64,000 nt of DNA from Microbacterium sp. (GTDB lineage: Bacteria > Actinomycetota > Actinomycetes > Actinomycetales > Microbacteriaceae): NCBI GenBank assembly GCA_017306415.1, contig JAFKIL010000001.1, positions 806,001 to 870,000 on the forward strand, in the 5' to 3' direction. Position 1 is the stretch's first letter, and each line of letters begins with the position of its first letter. The notes beneath the pieces are model-generated. The model did not search any database and was not told the origin of the DNA. It saw only the letters and a list, made by a program, of their open reading frames with translations. Shown one piece after another: positions 26,140 through 35,094 of this stretch. The translations under genes and the position numbers were made by a program.

Positions 26140-26486
26140 GGGTGTCCGACCTGCGGCGGTTCGTCGCCGTCGTCGACGCCGGCGTCCACGTTCCGCGTGG
26201 GGCGGAGGCCCTCGGCACCCCTCTGCGCTCGGTCCACTCCTCGATGGACAGGCTGGAGACCGAGGCCGGGCATCCCCTCTTCACCCGTTCCCCGAGCGGA
26301 TGGACGCTGACCGAGGCGGGTGTCCTCCTGCTCGACGAGGCACGACGGCGGATCGCCGATGCACCCGAGGCGGCGGAGAAGCCGGTCGTCTCTGCGGGCG
26401 GGAAGGCGAGAGCATCGAAAGGCAAGGGACGCGCCCCCGTCGTGAAGGGGCAGCCGAAGCCGTACAAGAAGCGCCAGGGACGCTGA
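26136..26486 (+). CDS. LysR-type DNA-binding domain alone with a basic tail
   Basis: 116 residues. The N-terminal 65 residues match a LysR winged helix-turn-helix (DLRRFVAVVDAGV, then SMDRLETEAGHPLFTRSPSGWTLTEAG). The effector-binding domain (about 200 residues) is absent; instead there is a Lys/Arg/Pro-rich tail (residues 85-116). The stop is genuine, followed closely by a convergent gene. It could be a small nucleoid- or promoter-binding protein or the remnant of a longer regulator. Confidence 0.7.
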   Translation: MRVSDLRRFVAVVDAGVHVPRGAEALGTPLRSVHSSMDRLETEAGHPLFTRSPSGWTLTEAGVLLLDEARRRIADAPEAAEKPVVSAGGKARASKGKGRAPVVKGQPKPYKKRQGR

Positions 26487-26507
26487 GATCCGCCCGGCGC
26501 GGCTCGC

Positions 26508-27047
26508 CTAGTCCCAGTCGAGATAGTCCTCGATGGCCCACGACGTCGCCCCGATGTGCGTCGAGGGGAAGAGATGCCCGGCGTCCTCGATGCCCACGAC
26601 GCTCACGAGGTCGGGGGCGGATGCCCGCAGTCGCTCACCGTTCACCGGGGGCGTGACATCGTCGACCGTGCCCTGGATGACGAGGACGGGTATGCCCGGC
26701 GCCAGCGCCGTCTGCGTCTCCTCCACGCCGAGCAGGATGACCCCGTTGACCCGGTCATGGTGCTCGAGAGAAACCGTGCGCGCGATCGTGCCGCCGGAGG
26801 CGTGCCCACCGACCCACGCGTGGTCGATGCCGAGGTGATCCATCACGTCGACGACCTCGCCTGCCGACTGAGCGCCGACGCGGATGACACGGAAGTCCTC
26901 CATCGAGACGGAGTGAGCGAGTCCCCCGAGCGCGCCGACCTCCTGGCCACGCTCCGGGATCAGTACCACGGCGGGACCGCTGCCTTCCTCGGCGAACGAG
27001 ATCGCCCGTCCGTCGGGCTCCAATATCTGGGTGTCCGTCATGGTCAT
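26508..27047 (-). CDS. Small alpha/beta-hydrolase fold protein with a replaced nucleophile
   Basis: 179 residues, short for the fold and with no room for a cap domain. The nucleophile elbow reads GHASGG (81-86): the usual serine position (83) is alanine, with a serine one residue later. An acid candidate (QGTVDDVTPP) and a histidine (DAGHLFP) are still present. It may be inactive, use Ser84 in a shifted way, or act as a binding protein. The ATG follows GAGAGGACGC. Confidence 0.72.
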   Translation of the reverse strand: MTMTDTQILEPDGRAISFAEEGSGPAVVLIPERGQEVGALGGLAHSVSMEDFRVIRVGAQSAGEVVDVMDHLGIDHAWVGGHASGGTIARTVSLEHHDRVNGVILLGVEETQTALAPGIPVLVIQGTVDDVTPPVNGERLRASAPDLVSVVGIEDAGHLFPSTHIGATSWAIEDYLDWD

Positions 27048-27099
27048 GCGTCCTCTCGCGTGGCGTTCGTGGCGGATGTCATGAGCCCCGCAGCGATGT

Positions 27100-27112
27100 G
27101 ATCGCTTCGATC
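27100..27112. repeat. Short perfect inverted repeat
   Basis: GATCG-CTT-CGATC, in the 269-base gap between the hydrolase-fold gene and the DUF427 gene. It lies about 50 bases upstream of the former's start and could be an operator. Nothing else stands out in this gap apart from the promoter of the DUF427 gene. Confidence 0.35.
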
Positions 27113-27304
27113 GGACACGCTTTATTGTCTCGACCGAGGCGATGGATGCGCCGGTCGGAGCGGAGTCGGCGACGTGCCGATGGCGACGCTCGAGTCTATC
27201 GCGCGCACGATCGTCGGATGCCTCACCCTGCGGAGCACAGCTCCTCGGCAGCGAGAGTCAGCCCGCTCAACGGCGGTCACGACCGCAGTCGAGCATCGCG
27301 GACG

Positions 27305-27310
27305 TACAGT
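27305..27310 (+). promoter_or_regulatory. -10 element TACAGT, six bases before the DUF427 GTG
   Basis: TACAGT-TGACAC-GTG; predicts a leaderless transcript with a GTG start. Confidence 0.6.
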
Positions 27311-27316
27311 TGACAC

Positions 27317-27814
27317 GTGCCTCGACCGCGACCCGAGATCCCCGCGCCGGGACAGGAGTCCGTGTGGGACTACCCGCGGCCGCCGCGCGTGGAGCACGTC
27401 CCCGCGAACGTCTCGATCCGTCTGGGCGGCGAGCTCATCGCCGATACGAGAGACGCCGTCCGCGTCCTCGAGACGAGTCATCCGCCCGTCTACTACCTCC
27501 CGATGGCGGACTTCGCGCCCGGCGCTCTGGTCGACGCCGACGGTTCGTCGTTCTGCGAGTTCAAGGGCACCGCCCGGTATCTCGATGTGCGCGGTGGAGA
27601 CGAGGTGCGCTCCGCCGCCGCCTGGAACTACCCGCATCCGTCGCCCGGCTTCGAGCCGCTGCGAGACCGCGTCGCCGTCTACGCGCAGCAGATGGACGAG
27701 TGCACCGTCGACGGTGAGATCGTCGTCCCGCAGCCCGGCGGCTTCTACGGCGGCTGGATCACCAAGGCCGTCGTCGGGCCCTTCAAGGGGTCGCCCGGCT
27801 CTTTCGGCTGGTGA
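27317..27814 (+). CDS. DUF427 family protein
   Basis: 165 residues. The family signature is clear: HPPVYYLPMADF, then CEFKGTARYLDV and AAAWNYPHPSPGFEPLRDRVAVY. DUF427 proteins are small, cytoplasmic beta-rich proteins of unknown function, common in actinobacteria. The GTG start is set by the adjacent -10 element. It converges on ychF with 15 bases between. Confidence 0.85.
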   Translation: MPRPRPEIPAPGQESVWDYPRPPRVEHVPANVSIRLGGELIADTRDAVRVLETSHPPVYYLPMADFAPGALVDADGSSFCEFKGTARYLDVRGGDEVRSAAAWNYPHPSPGFEPLRDRVAVYAQQMDECTVDGEIVVPQPGGFYGGWITKAVVGPFKGSPGSFGW

Positions 27815-27829
27815 ACGCCCGCGGGTGTC

Positions 27830-28903
27830 TCAGACGTTGAAGCGGAACTCCACCACGTCGCCGTCCTGCATGACGTAGTCCTTGCCCTCGAGGCGGGCCT
27901 TGCCGCGGTGTCGCGCCTCCAGGACGGATCCGGCGTCGATGAGGTCCTCGAACGAGATGACCTCGGCTTTGATGAAGCCCTTCTCGAAGTCGGTGTGGAT
28001 GACACCCGCCGCCTGCGGCGCCTTCCACCCCTTGCCGATCGTCCAGGCGCGCGCCTCCTTGGGCCCCGCCGTGAGGTACGTCTGCAGCCCGAGCGTGTCG
28101 AACCCGATGCGGGCGAGCTGATCGAGTCCGGACTCCGCCTGCCCGGTCGACGCCAGCAGCTCCGCGGCGTCCTCCGGGTCGAGGTCGATGAGCTCCGACT
28201 CGATCTTCGCGTCGAGGAAGACGGCGTGCGCCGGCGCGACGAGTTCCTCGAGCGCCGCCTTGGCCGCATCATCCGTCAGGATCGCCTCGTCGACGTTGAA
28301 GACGTAGATGTAGGGCTTCGCGGTGAGGAGCCCCAGCTCACGGATGGGCGCGAGGTCGAGTCCGGAGTGCGAGAGCAGGATGCCGCGCTCGAGCGCGTCC
28401 TTGGCGGCGACGACGGCGGCCAGCACCGCGGGATCCGACCGCTTGGTCTTCACGTCCTTCTCGATGCGCGGGATCGCCTTCTCCAGCGTCTGCAGGTCGG
28501 CGAGCTGGAGTTCGGCGTTGATCGTCTCCAGGTCGTTCTTGGGATTCACCCCGCCCTCAACGTGCACGACGTCGTCGTCCGTGAAACCGCGGACCACCTG
28601 GGCGATCGCGTCCGCCTCGCGGATGTTGGCGAGGAACTGGTTGCCGAGGCCCTCCCCCTCGCTCGCGCCGCGGACGATGCCCGCGATGTCGACGAAGGAG
28701 ACCGTCGCCGGCAGGATGCGCTCGGAGTGGAAGACCTCCGCGAGCGTCGCCAGCCGTGGATCCGGCAGGCTCACGACCCCGACGTTGGGCTCGATCGTCG
28801 CGAACGGGTAGTTCGCTGCGAGCACGTCGTTCTTGGTCAGTGCATTGAAGAGGGTGGACTTGCCGACATTCGGCAGACCGACGATTCCGATGGTGAGAGC
28901 CAC
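27830..28903 (-). CDS. ychF: Redox-regulated ATPase YchF (OLA1 family)
   Basis: 357 residues. P-loop GLPNVGKST, G2/G3 region with DIAGIVRGASEGEGLGN, and the G4-position motif NVDE (NxxE instead of NKxD), which gives YchF its preference for ATP over GTP. A C-terminal TGS domain ends in DGDVVEFRFNV. It associates with ribosomes and influences stress responses in other bacteria. The start is GTG (V-A-L-T-I-G). A TAGACT hexamer lies eight bases upstream. Confidence 0.95.
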   Translation of the reverse strand: MALTIGIVGLPNVGKSTLFNALTKNDVLAANYPFATIEPNVGVVSLPDPRLATLAEVFHSERILPATVSFVDIAGIVRGASEGEGLGNQFLANIREADAIAQVVRGFTDDDVVHVEGGVNPKNDLETINAELQLADLQTLEKAIPRIEKDVKTKRSDPAVLAAVVAAKDALERGILLSHSGLDLAPIRELGLLTAKPYIYVFNVDEAILTDDAAKAALEELVAPAHAVFLDAKIESELIDLDPEDAAELLASTGQAESGLDQLARIGFDTLGLQTYLTAGPKEARAWTIGKGWKAPQAAGVIHTDFEKGFIKAEVISFEDLIDAGSVLEARHRGKARLEGKDYVMQDGDVVEFRFNV

Positions 28904-28941
28904 GGGAGTCCAGTCTACGTGGGCTCCTCCCGGCACCGTCG

Positions 28942-29691
28942 TCAGGCGCGGACGGCTCGGTAGGCGTGGGTGACATAGGGCACGTCGACGAGCGCGTCGC
29001 CGACGGCCCCGACCTCGTCGAAGAGCGCCGCCAGCCCGGACTCGATGCGGGCGCGCTCGTCCGGCCCGGCGGTGATCACATAGCTGCGCGAGCGGACCAT
29101 GTCCTCGAGGGCCGAGCGGGTCATTGCCCGCCGCCACCGCCAGCTGCGCGTCTCGAGCGGACCGAACGGACCGGCGACGACCGGACCGCCGTCCGCGATC
29201 ATCGCCTCCGCGGTGCTGTCGTGCATGATCGCCGTCATCCGTGCGATCCACGGCTCGTCATCGTCCCGGAAATTCCAGATCAGCCCGAGCACGCCTCCCG
29301 AACGGAGCACGCGCCCCGCCTCCGCCGTGCCCGCCTCAGGGTCGACCCAGTGCCACGCCTGGCCCAGCAGAACGGCGTCGAGCCCCGCATCGGGCAAGGG
29401 CAGCTGCTCGGCGCTGCCGACGAACGTGGGCACGCCGGGCACGGCCTCGTGGAGGACGGCGAGCATCCCGGGGTCCGGTTCGACAGCGACGACCTGTGCG
29501 CCGAGCCCCACGATCACGCGCGTGAGCTTGCCCGTGCCGGCTCCGACGTCGGCGACGCGCGGCGCGTCAGATCCGGAGCGCGCGGGCTCCAGCATCCAGG
29601 CCACCGCCTCGGCCGGGTACTCCGGCCTCCCCGCTTCGTAGGCACCGGCGGCGGCACCGAAGGACAGCGACATCTCCTCGCGATCGGCCAT
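28942..29691 (-). CDS. Class I SAM-dependent methyltransferase
   Basis: 249 residues with motif I VADVGAGTGKLT, acidic motif VAVEPDPGML, and the AWHWVDPEAGTAEAGRVLRSGG region typical of UbiE/trans-aconitate-type methyltransferases. The target is unknown. The ATG is placed by a TAGGCT-N6-ATG promoter. It is upstream of ychF on the same strand, but each gene appears to have its own promoter. Confidence 0.85.
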   Translation of the reverse strand: MADREEMSLSFGAAAGAYEAGRPEYPAEAVAWMLEPARSGSDAPRVADVGAGTGKLTRVIVGLGAQVVAVEPDPGMLAVLHEAVPGVPTFVGSAEQLPLPDAGLDAVLLGQAWHWVDPEAGTAEAGRVLRSGGVLGLIWNFRDDDEPWIARMTAIMHDSTAEAMIADGGPVVAGPFGPLETRSWRWRRAMTRSALEDMVRSRSYVITAGPDERARIESGLAALFDEVGAVGDALVDVPYVTHAYRAVRA

Positions 29692-29697
29692 GTCTCG

Positions 29698-29703
29698 AGC
29701 CTA
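29698..29703 (-). promoter_or_regulatory. -10 element TAGGCT, six bases before the methyltransferase ATG
   Basis: TAGGCT-CGAGAC-ATG on the minus strand; predicts a leaderless transcript. Confidence 0.65.
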
Positions 29704-29803
29704 TTCCCGGTCTCGAGAGCGGCGCCCGGCACGGCAGAGCCGAATCCGCGGAGTCCCGGCGCGCCTCGCCACCCTCCGGACCCCCCGGCGCGACGCTGAG
29801 CGT

Positions 29804-30409
29804 GTGCCCCTGGACTTCACCGCCATCGACTTCGAGACGGCGAATTCGAGCAACGCGTCCGCGTGCGCGGTCGGGCTCGCCCGCGTGCGGGACGGTCGGG
29901 TCGTGGCGCGCGCCGGGTGGCTCATCCGTCCCCCGGCGGGCCACGACCGCTTCTTCGATCTGAACGTGCGCATCCACGGCATCCGCCCCGAGGACGTCGT
30001 CGGCGCGAAGGGCTGGAGCGAGCAGCTGGGCGACCTCGCGGCGTTCGCGGGCGCGGACGTCCTCGTCGCCCACAACGCCGGCTTCGACATGACGGTCATC
30101 CGCCGCGCCTGCGAGGCCACCGGTGACGAGTGCCCGCCCTACCGATACGTCTGCAGCCTGCAGGTCGCGCGGAAGACGTACGACATCCCGTCGTATCGCC
30201 TTCCCCTCGTCGCAGCCGAGGCGGGATTCGGCGAGTTCCCCCACCACGATGCCGCGGCTGACGCGCTCGCCTGCGCGCACATCATGATCGACGCCGCCCG
30301 ACGCGCCGGGGTGGACGACATCTCCGAGCTGGCGTACGTCCACGCCCTCAAGGTGAGCCGCATCCGCACCGCTGAGCGCCAGACGGAGCCGGTCTTCGCC
30401 GCTGCGTGA
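29804..30409 (+). CDS. DEDDh 3'-5' exonuclease (DNA polymerase III epsilon-like)
   Basis: 201 residues. Exonuclease motifs: ExoI DFETAN (Asp9, Glu11), ExoII HNAGFDMTVI, ExoIII HHDAAADALACAH with the catalytic histidine and aspartate. It is not fused to a polymerase or BRCT domain, so it is more likely a DnaQ-like accessory nuclease in repair or RNA processing than the replicative proofreader. Start taken at GTG (V-P-L-D-F); the frame extends upstream but lacks homology there. Confidence 0.85.
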   Translation: MPLDFTAIDFETANSSNASACAVGLARVRDGRVVARAGWLIRPPAGHDRFFDLNVRIHGIRPEDVVGAKGWSEQLGDLAAFAGADVLVAHNAGFDMTVIRRACEATGDECPPYRYVCSLQVARKTYDIPSYRLPLVAAEAGFGEFPHHDAAADALACAHIMIDAARRAGVDDISELAYVHALKVSRIRTAERQTEPVFAAA

Positions 30410-30452
30410 CGGCTTCGCCCCCGATGTCGGAAGCGCGGTGCAGGCTGGGACC

Positions 30453-31751
30453 ATGGACGCAGTCTCGATCGTGCTCATCGGCATCGGATGCCTCGCGCTC
30501 GGCGCGCTCGGGGGCTGGATCGGCGGCGTAGCCCGCGGCGTCGAACGGGCGGGGCGGGAGCGGGTGGCGCTCGCGGAGCGCGCCGGCGCGGCCGAGACCA
30601 CGGCCGAGGCCCTCCGCGCTCAGCTGGTGCAGCAGCAGCTCCTGCATCGCGACCTCGCCGGGCAGGCGCGAGCCGACCAGGCCCTCCGCGAGGAACGCGA
30701 GCGACGCGAGCAGACTCTGCTCCGGGCCATCGAGCCGGTGCGGGAGTCTCTCGACAGCATGCAGCGGAAGGTGGACGACCTCGAGCGCGACCGGCAGACG
30801 CAGTATGGGGCGCTCGTCGAGCAGTTGCGCCGCGCGCACGAGACCGACGAGGTGCTGAGGGCGACGACGGAATCGCTCGCCGGCGCACTGCGTTCAGGGG
30901 CCACGCGGGGTGTGTGGGGCGAGACGCAGCTGCGGCGCGTCGTCGAGGCGGCAGGGCTCACGCGCTACGTCGACTTCGACACGCAGACCGCGATCGCATC
31001 GGATGCCGGTGCGGGCCGCCCCGACATGGTGATCCGGCTCCCCGGCGACAAGGCGCTCGCCGTCGATGCCAAGGTGCCGCTCGACGCCTACCTGGAGGCG
31101 AGCGCGATCCCGCTCACCGCCCCCGGCGAGGAGGGCGCGCGACGGCGACGTCTGCTCGATCGGCACGTGAAGGCCGTCCGGGCGCACATCGACGCGCTCG
31201 CGAAGAAGGCCTACTGGGCCGGGCTCGCGTCGAGCCCGGAGTTCGTGGTGTGCTTCATTCCCAGCGAATCGCTGCTCGCGGCCGCCCTCGAGGAGGATCC
31301 GTCCTTGCTCGACTACGCGTTCGGCAAGCGCATCGCCCTCGCCTCCCCCGTCAACCTGTGGGCGGTGCTCAAGACCGTGGCATACACGTGGACGCAGCAG
31401 GACGTCTCGCAGGAGGCCCTTACGCTCTTCGACCTCGGGAACGAGCTGTACGGTCGGCTCTCGGGCCTGGCCGGTCATGCGGACGATCTGCGCCGCGCGA
31501 TCGAGCGCACCGTCGACAGCTACAACCGATTCACGGGTTCTCTCGAGTCGCGGGTCCTGGTCAGTGCGCGCCGATTCCCGGGCATCGATCAGACCCGGCT
31601 CGACGCGCTGCCGACCCCCGCACTGATCGACAAGAGCGTGCGTCGACTGACGGCCGAGGAATTCCTCCCGACGCTCGAACCGGGCGACCTCGCCGCCGAC
31701 GTCGGCGAGGTGCGGGAGCGGATCGCTCCGACTAGTGACCGCCGGGGATGA
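30453..31751 (+). CDS. rmuC: DNA recombination protein RmuC
   Basis: 432 residues. An N-terminal membrane-anchor-like helix (residues 5-25) is followed by a long coiled coil (about 30-140, rich in Glu/Arg/Gln) and the RmuC nuclease-like core, with GxWGExQL (RGVWGETQL), PDMVIRLPGDKALAVDAKVPLDAY and a conserved aspartate/lysine pair of the PD-(D/E)xK type. RmuC limits inversions and recombination at short repeats. The ATG follows CTGGGACC. Its last 20 bases overlap the convergent small membrane gene. Confidence 0.93.
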   Translation: MDAVSIVLIGIGCLALGALGGWIGGVARGVERAGRERVALAERAGAAETTAEALRAQLVQQQLLHRDLAGQARADQALREERERREQTLLRAIEPVRESLDSMQRKVDDLERDRQTQYGALVEQLRRAHETDEVLRATTESLAGALRSGATRGVWGETQLRRVVEAAGLTRYVDFDTQTAIASDAGAGRPDMVIRLPGDKALAVDAKVPLDAYLEASAIPLTAPGEEGARRRRLLDRHVKAVRAHIDALAKKAYWAGLASSPEFVVCFIPSESLLAAALEEDPSLLDYAFGKRIALASPVNLWAVLKTVAYTWTQQDVSQEALTLFDLGNELYGRLSGLAGHADDLRRAIERTVDSYNRFTGSLESRVLVSARRFPGIDQTRLDALPTPALIDKSVRRLTAEEFLPTLEPGDLAADVGEVRERIAPTSDRRG

Positions 31752-31974
31752 AGCTGAGGAGGGCGATGACGGCGCTGGACACGAGGACGAACGCGCCCAC
31801 CATCCACCACGCGCTGATCTGATGTCCGTCGTCGCGGCGAACCCGGAAGAGGACGTCGGGTCGTCGCGCAGGGTCCGTCTCGACGCCGGCAGGGATGCCG
31901 GTGCGGGCGAGCGCGTCCGCGACCACCGCGTGTGCGCCGGTGCGGGGCTGTGCTCCGCCGATCGATGCGCTCAT
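31732..31974 (-). CDS. Small C-terminally anchored membrane protein
   Basis: 80 residues. A soluble N-terminal part (residues 1-50) is followed by one transmembrane helix near the C-terminus (AWWMVGAFVLVSSAVIALLSF) with a very short tail. No family recognised. The ATG is the only plausible start after the glpX gene. It overlaps the end of rmuC tail to tail by 20 bases. Confidence 0.6.
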   Translation of the reverse strand: MSASIGGAQPRTGAHAVVADALARTGIPAGVETDPARRPDVLFRVRRDDGHQISAWWMVGAFVLVSSAVIALLSFIPGGH

Positions 31975-32065
31975 CCTCAGTCCCCTCGGTGCGTTGCTGT
32001 GATGCTGTGTCGTCACCGTCGACAACCGCGTCGATTCTGCCAGAGCGAGGTGGGGTTTGCCTGCA

Positions 32066-32104
32066 TTACATGTAACTCGTGTCTCATTCGTCACACGAGT
32101 CACA
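32066..32104. repeat. Nested palindromes downstream of glpX
   Basis: TTACATGTAA (32066-32075) is a perfect 10-base palindrome. Overlapping it, TGTAACTCGTGT (32071-32082) pairs with ACACGAGTCACA (32093-32104) with one mismatch across a 10-base spacer. A U-run is missing, so it is not a classical terminator. It lies between the glpX stop and the start of the small membrane gene on the same strand and may be a regulator site, or a hairpin ending glpX mRNA. Confidence 0.55.
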
Positions 32105-32122
32105 TGAGAATGGCGTTACCGA

Positions 32123-33112
32123 TCAGAGCCACTTCGCGACGAGGTGGTCGGAAGAGATGCGCCGCATCGTGCCCGAGGCACCGCGGAGCACCACGCTCTC
32201 CGTGTAGACGTAGCCCCCCTCGCGGCGCACGCCGGCGACCAGTTGGCCGTCCGTGACGCCTGTCGCGACGAAGATCGTGTTCTTGCCCTTCACGAGGTCA
32301 TCGGCCTCATAGACGTGACCGTCCAGCTTCAGCCCCGCGTCCAGGCCCCGCTGCCGTTCGTCGTCATCCCGAGCCCAGAGTCGACCCTGGATGTGGCCGC
32401 CGAGCGCCTTGATGGCGCACGCGGTCACGATGCCCTCCGGGCTGCCCCCGACTCCGACGCACATGTCCGTGCGCGCGTCGTGGCGGGCGGCGTTGATCCC
32501 GCCCGCGACGTCGCCGTCGCTCATCAGGCGCGTCCCCGCCCCGGCTTCGCGGATGTCCTCGATGAGCTGGTCGTGACGCGGCCGGTGCAGCACCGACACC
32601 ACCATCTCGTCGACCGGCTTGCCGAGCGCCTTCGCGAGCAGGCGGATGTTCTCGCCGATCGGGAGGCGGATGTCCACGACGCCGACACCCTCCGGACCCG
32701 TGACGAGCTTGTCCATATAGAACACGCTCGACGCGTCCAGCATCGTTCCGTGGTCGGACACCGCGATGACGGACAGGGCGTTGTTGCGTCCGGCCGCCGT
32801 GAGCGACGTGCCGTCGATCGGGTCGACCGCGACATCGCACTGCGGCCCCGAGCCGTTGCCGACGTGCTCGCCGTTGAACAGCATCGGGGCGGCGTCCTTC
32901 TCCCCCTCCCCGATGACGATCGTGCCGTCGAAGCTCACCGTCGTGAGGAACGCCCGCATGGCGTCGACGGCCGCGCCATCCGCCGCCTCCTTCTGCCCCC
33001 GCCCGATGAACGGGACCGCGCGGATCGCCGCCGCCTCGGTGGCGCGCACCAACTCCAGCGCGAGATTGCGATCCGGATGCAGCGGACTCATGTCGGCAGT
33101 AAGGCTCACCAT
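32123..33112 (-). CDS. glpX: Fructose-1,6-bisphosphatase, class II
   Basis: 329 residues. Dephosphorylates fructose 1,6-bisphosphate in gluconeogenesis; class II is the standard enzyme of actinobacteria. Metal and substrate motifs: IGEGEKDAAP, DVAVDPIDGTS and GGSPEGIVTA. The start is the ATG placed by a TAGGCT-N6-ATG promoter; a second ATG seven codons in matches the N-terminus of homologues and remains possible. Divergent from fba, so the two enzymes that meet at fructose bisphosphate share a 179-base control region. Confidence 0.95.
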   Translation of the reverse strand: MVSLTADMSPLHPDRNLALELVRATEAAAIRAVPFIGRGQKEAADGAAVDAMRAFLTTVSFDGTIVIGEGEKDAAPMLFNGEHVGNGSGPQCDVAVDPIDGTSLTAAGRNNALSVIAVSDHGTMLDASSVFYMDKLVTGPEGVGVVDIRLPIGENIRLLAKALGKPVDEMVVSVLHRPRHDQLIEDIREAGAGTRLMSDGDVAGGINAARHDARTDMCVGVGGSPEGIVTACAIKALGGHIQGRLWARDDDERQRGLDAGLKLDGHVYEADDLVKGKNTIFVATGVTDGQLVAGVRREGGYVYTESVVLRGASGTMRRISSDHLVAKWL

Positions 33113-33118
33113 GCGCTC

Positions 33119-33124
33119 AGCCTA
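33119..33124 (-). promoter_or_regulatory. -10 element TAGGCT, six bases before the glpX ATG
   Basis: TAGGCT-GAGCGC-ATG on the minus strand; predicts a leaderless transcript and supports the longer start of glpX. Confidence 0.65.
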
Positions 33125-33249
33125 GCCACGCGGTCCCTCGCCACAGCGGCTGGGCGGTGCGCTGCGGCAGAAGGTTCGGCACTTCTTTCGCCCCGGTCAG
33201 GACGCCGGTCGCCGAGGTCGGTGTCCCGTGCCCGCGGGCCGCCCTTCGC

Positions 33250-33255
33250 TAGAGT
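33250..33255 (+). promoter_or_regulatory. -10 element TAGAGT of fba
   Basis: TAGAGT lies 36 bases before the ATG, giving a leader of about 30 bases that holds the ribosome site AAGGAG (33278-33283). This is a normal leadered gene, in contrast to divergent glpX. Confidence 0.6.
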
Positions 33256-33291
33256 GAGCATCGAACCCGCCACGACCAAGGAGCCGGATAC

Positions 33292-34320
<1,029 letters not shown>

Positions 34321-34340
34321 CGACGCGCGGAGCGACGAGA

Positions 34341-34371
34341 CGGAGGCCCCGGCGACACGCCGGGGCCTCCG
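34341..34371 (+). terminator. Hairpin terminator after fba
   Basis: A perfect 14-base-pair stem (CGGAGGCCCCGGCG, loop ACA, then its complement). It is flanked by the stop codons of two convergent genes and probably works in both directions. The following T-run is weak, as is common in high-GC actinobacteria. Confidence 0.75.
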
Positions 34372-34398
34372 TCATCTCGCCGAAGCGCTCCGGAGGTC

Positions 34399-35094
34399 TC
34401 AGCCCGTCTCGGCGAGGTCGTAGCGCATCAGCACCGCACCCGAGGTCGTGCGGATCTCGACGGAGCGGATGGCGTCGACGTCGAGCGCCGTGCCCGCGCT
34501 GAGGCGCGAGGTGGTACCCGGACCTGCACGCCACGTCGACACCGAGGAGGTGGACCCGTCGGTCCCGACGACGGCCAGCACGTAGGTCCATCCCTCTCGT
34601 GGCACGCCCTCCCACGATCCCGTCGGGTACCGGCAGTCGAGATCGATGCGCGTTCCCCATGCCACCGACGTCAGATCCACGGACGCCTTCAGGGCGACGT
34701 CGCCCACGTCCTGCAGGGCGAAGGACGCGGTCGGCCGGTTGAGGGCGGCGATGGTCACGGGTGTGCCGACCCCCGCGATGACGAGCGCCGCCGCGGCCAC
34801 GGCGCCGATCCACCACGTGCGGCGACGGCGACGGCTCCGGGCGCGGTCGAGGGACAGCAGCTGGGCCCGCGCGGCCGCCTCTCCCGCGAGATCGTCTTCC
34901 TCGGACATCGCCTCCACGGTGCCCACGGCCACACGGGAGAGGAGCGCGACCGTCGGCGCGAGCTCCGCGACGGCGCGACGGCAGTCAGGGCACGCCTCCA
35001 GATGCGCCTCGAACTCTCGCCGGTCGTCTGCCGACAGCGCCCCGAGGACGTAGGCGGCGTCCCAGTCGGCATAGCGTGCGTGTTCGGGGTTCAT
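34399..35094 (-). CDS. rskA: Anti-sigma factor, RskA type
   Basis: 231 residues. The N-terminal anti-sigma zinc motif HLEACPDC gives His31, Cys35, Cys38. One transmembrane helix (about 94-116) follows an Arg-rich stretch, and the C-terminal RskA domain lies outside the membrane. It should hold the co-encoded sigma factor until released by regulated proteolysis. The start overlaps the sigma gene stop (ATGA). Confidence 0.88.
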   Translation of the reverse strand: MNPEHARYADWDAAYVLGALSADDRREFEAHLEACPDCRRAVAELAPTVALLSRVAVGTVEAMSEEDDLAGEAAARAQLLSLDRARSRRRRRTWWIGAVAAAALVIAGVGTPVTIAALNRPTASFALQDVGDVALKASVDLTSVAWGTRIDLDCRYPTGSWEGVPREGWTYVLAVVGTDGSTSSVSTWRAGPGTTSRLSAGTALDVDAIRSVEIRTTSGAVLMRYDLAETG

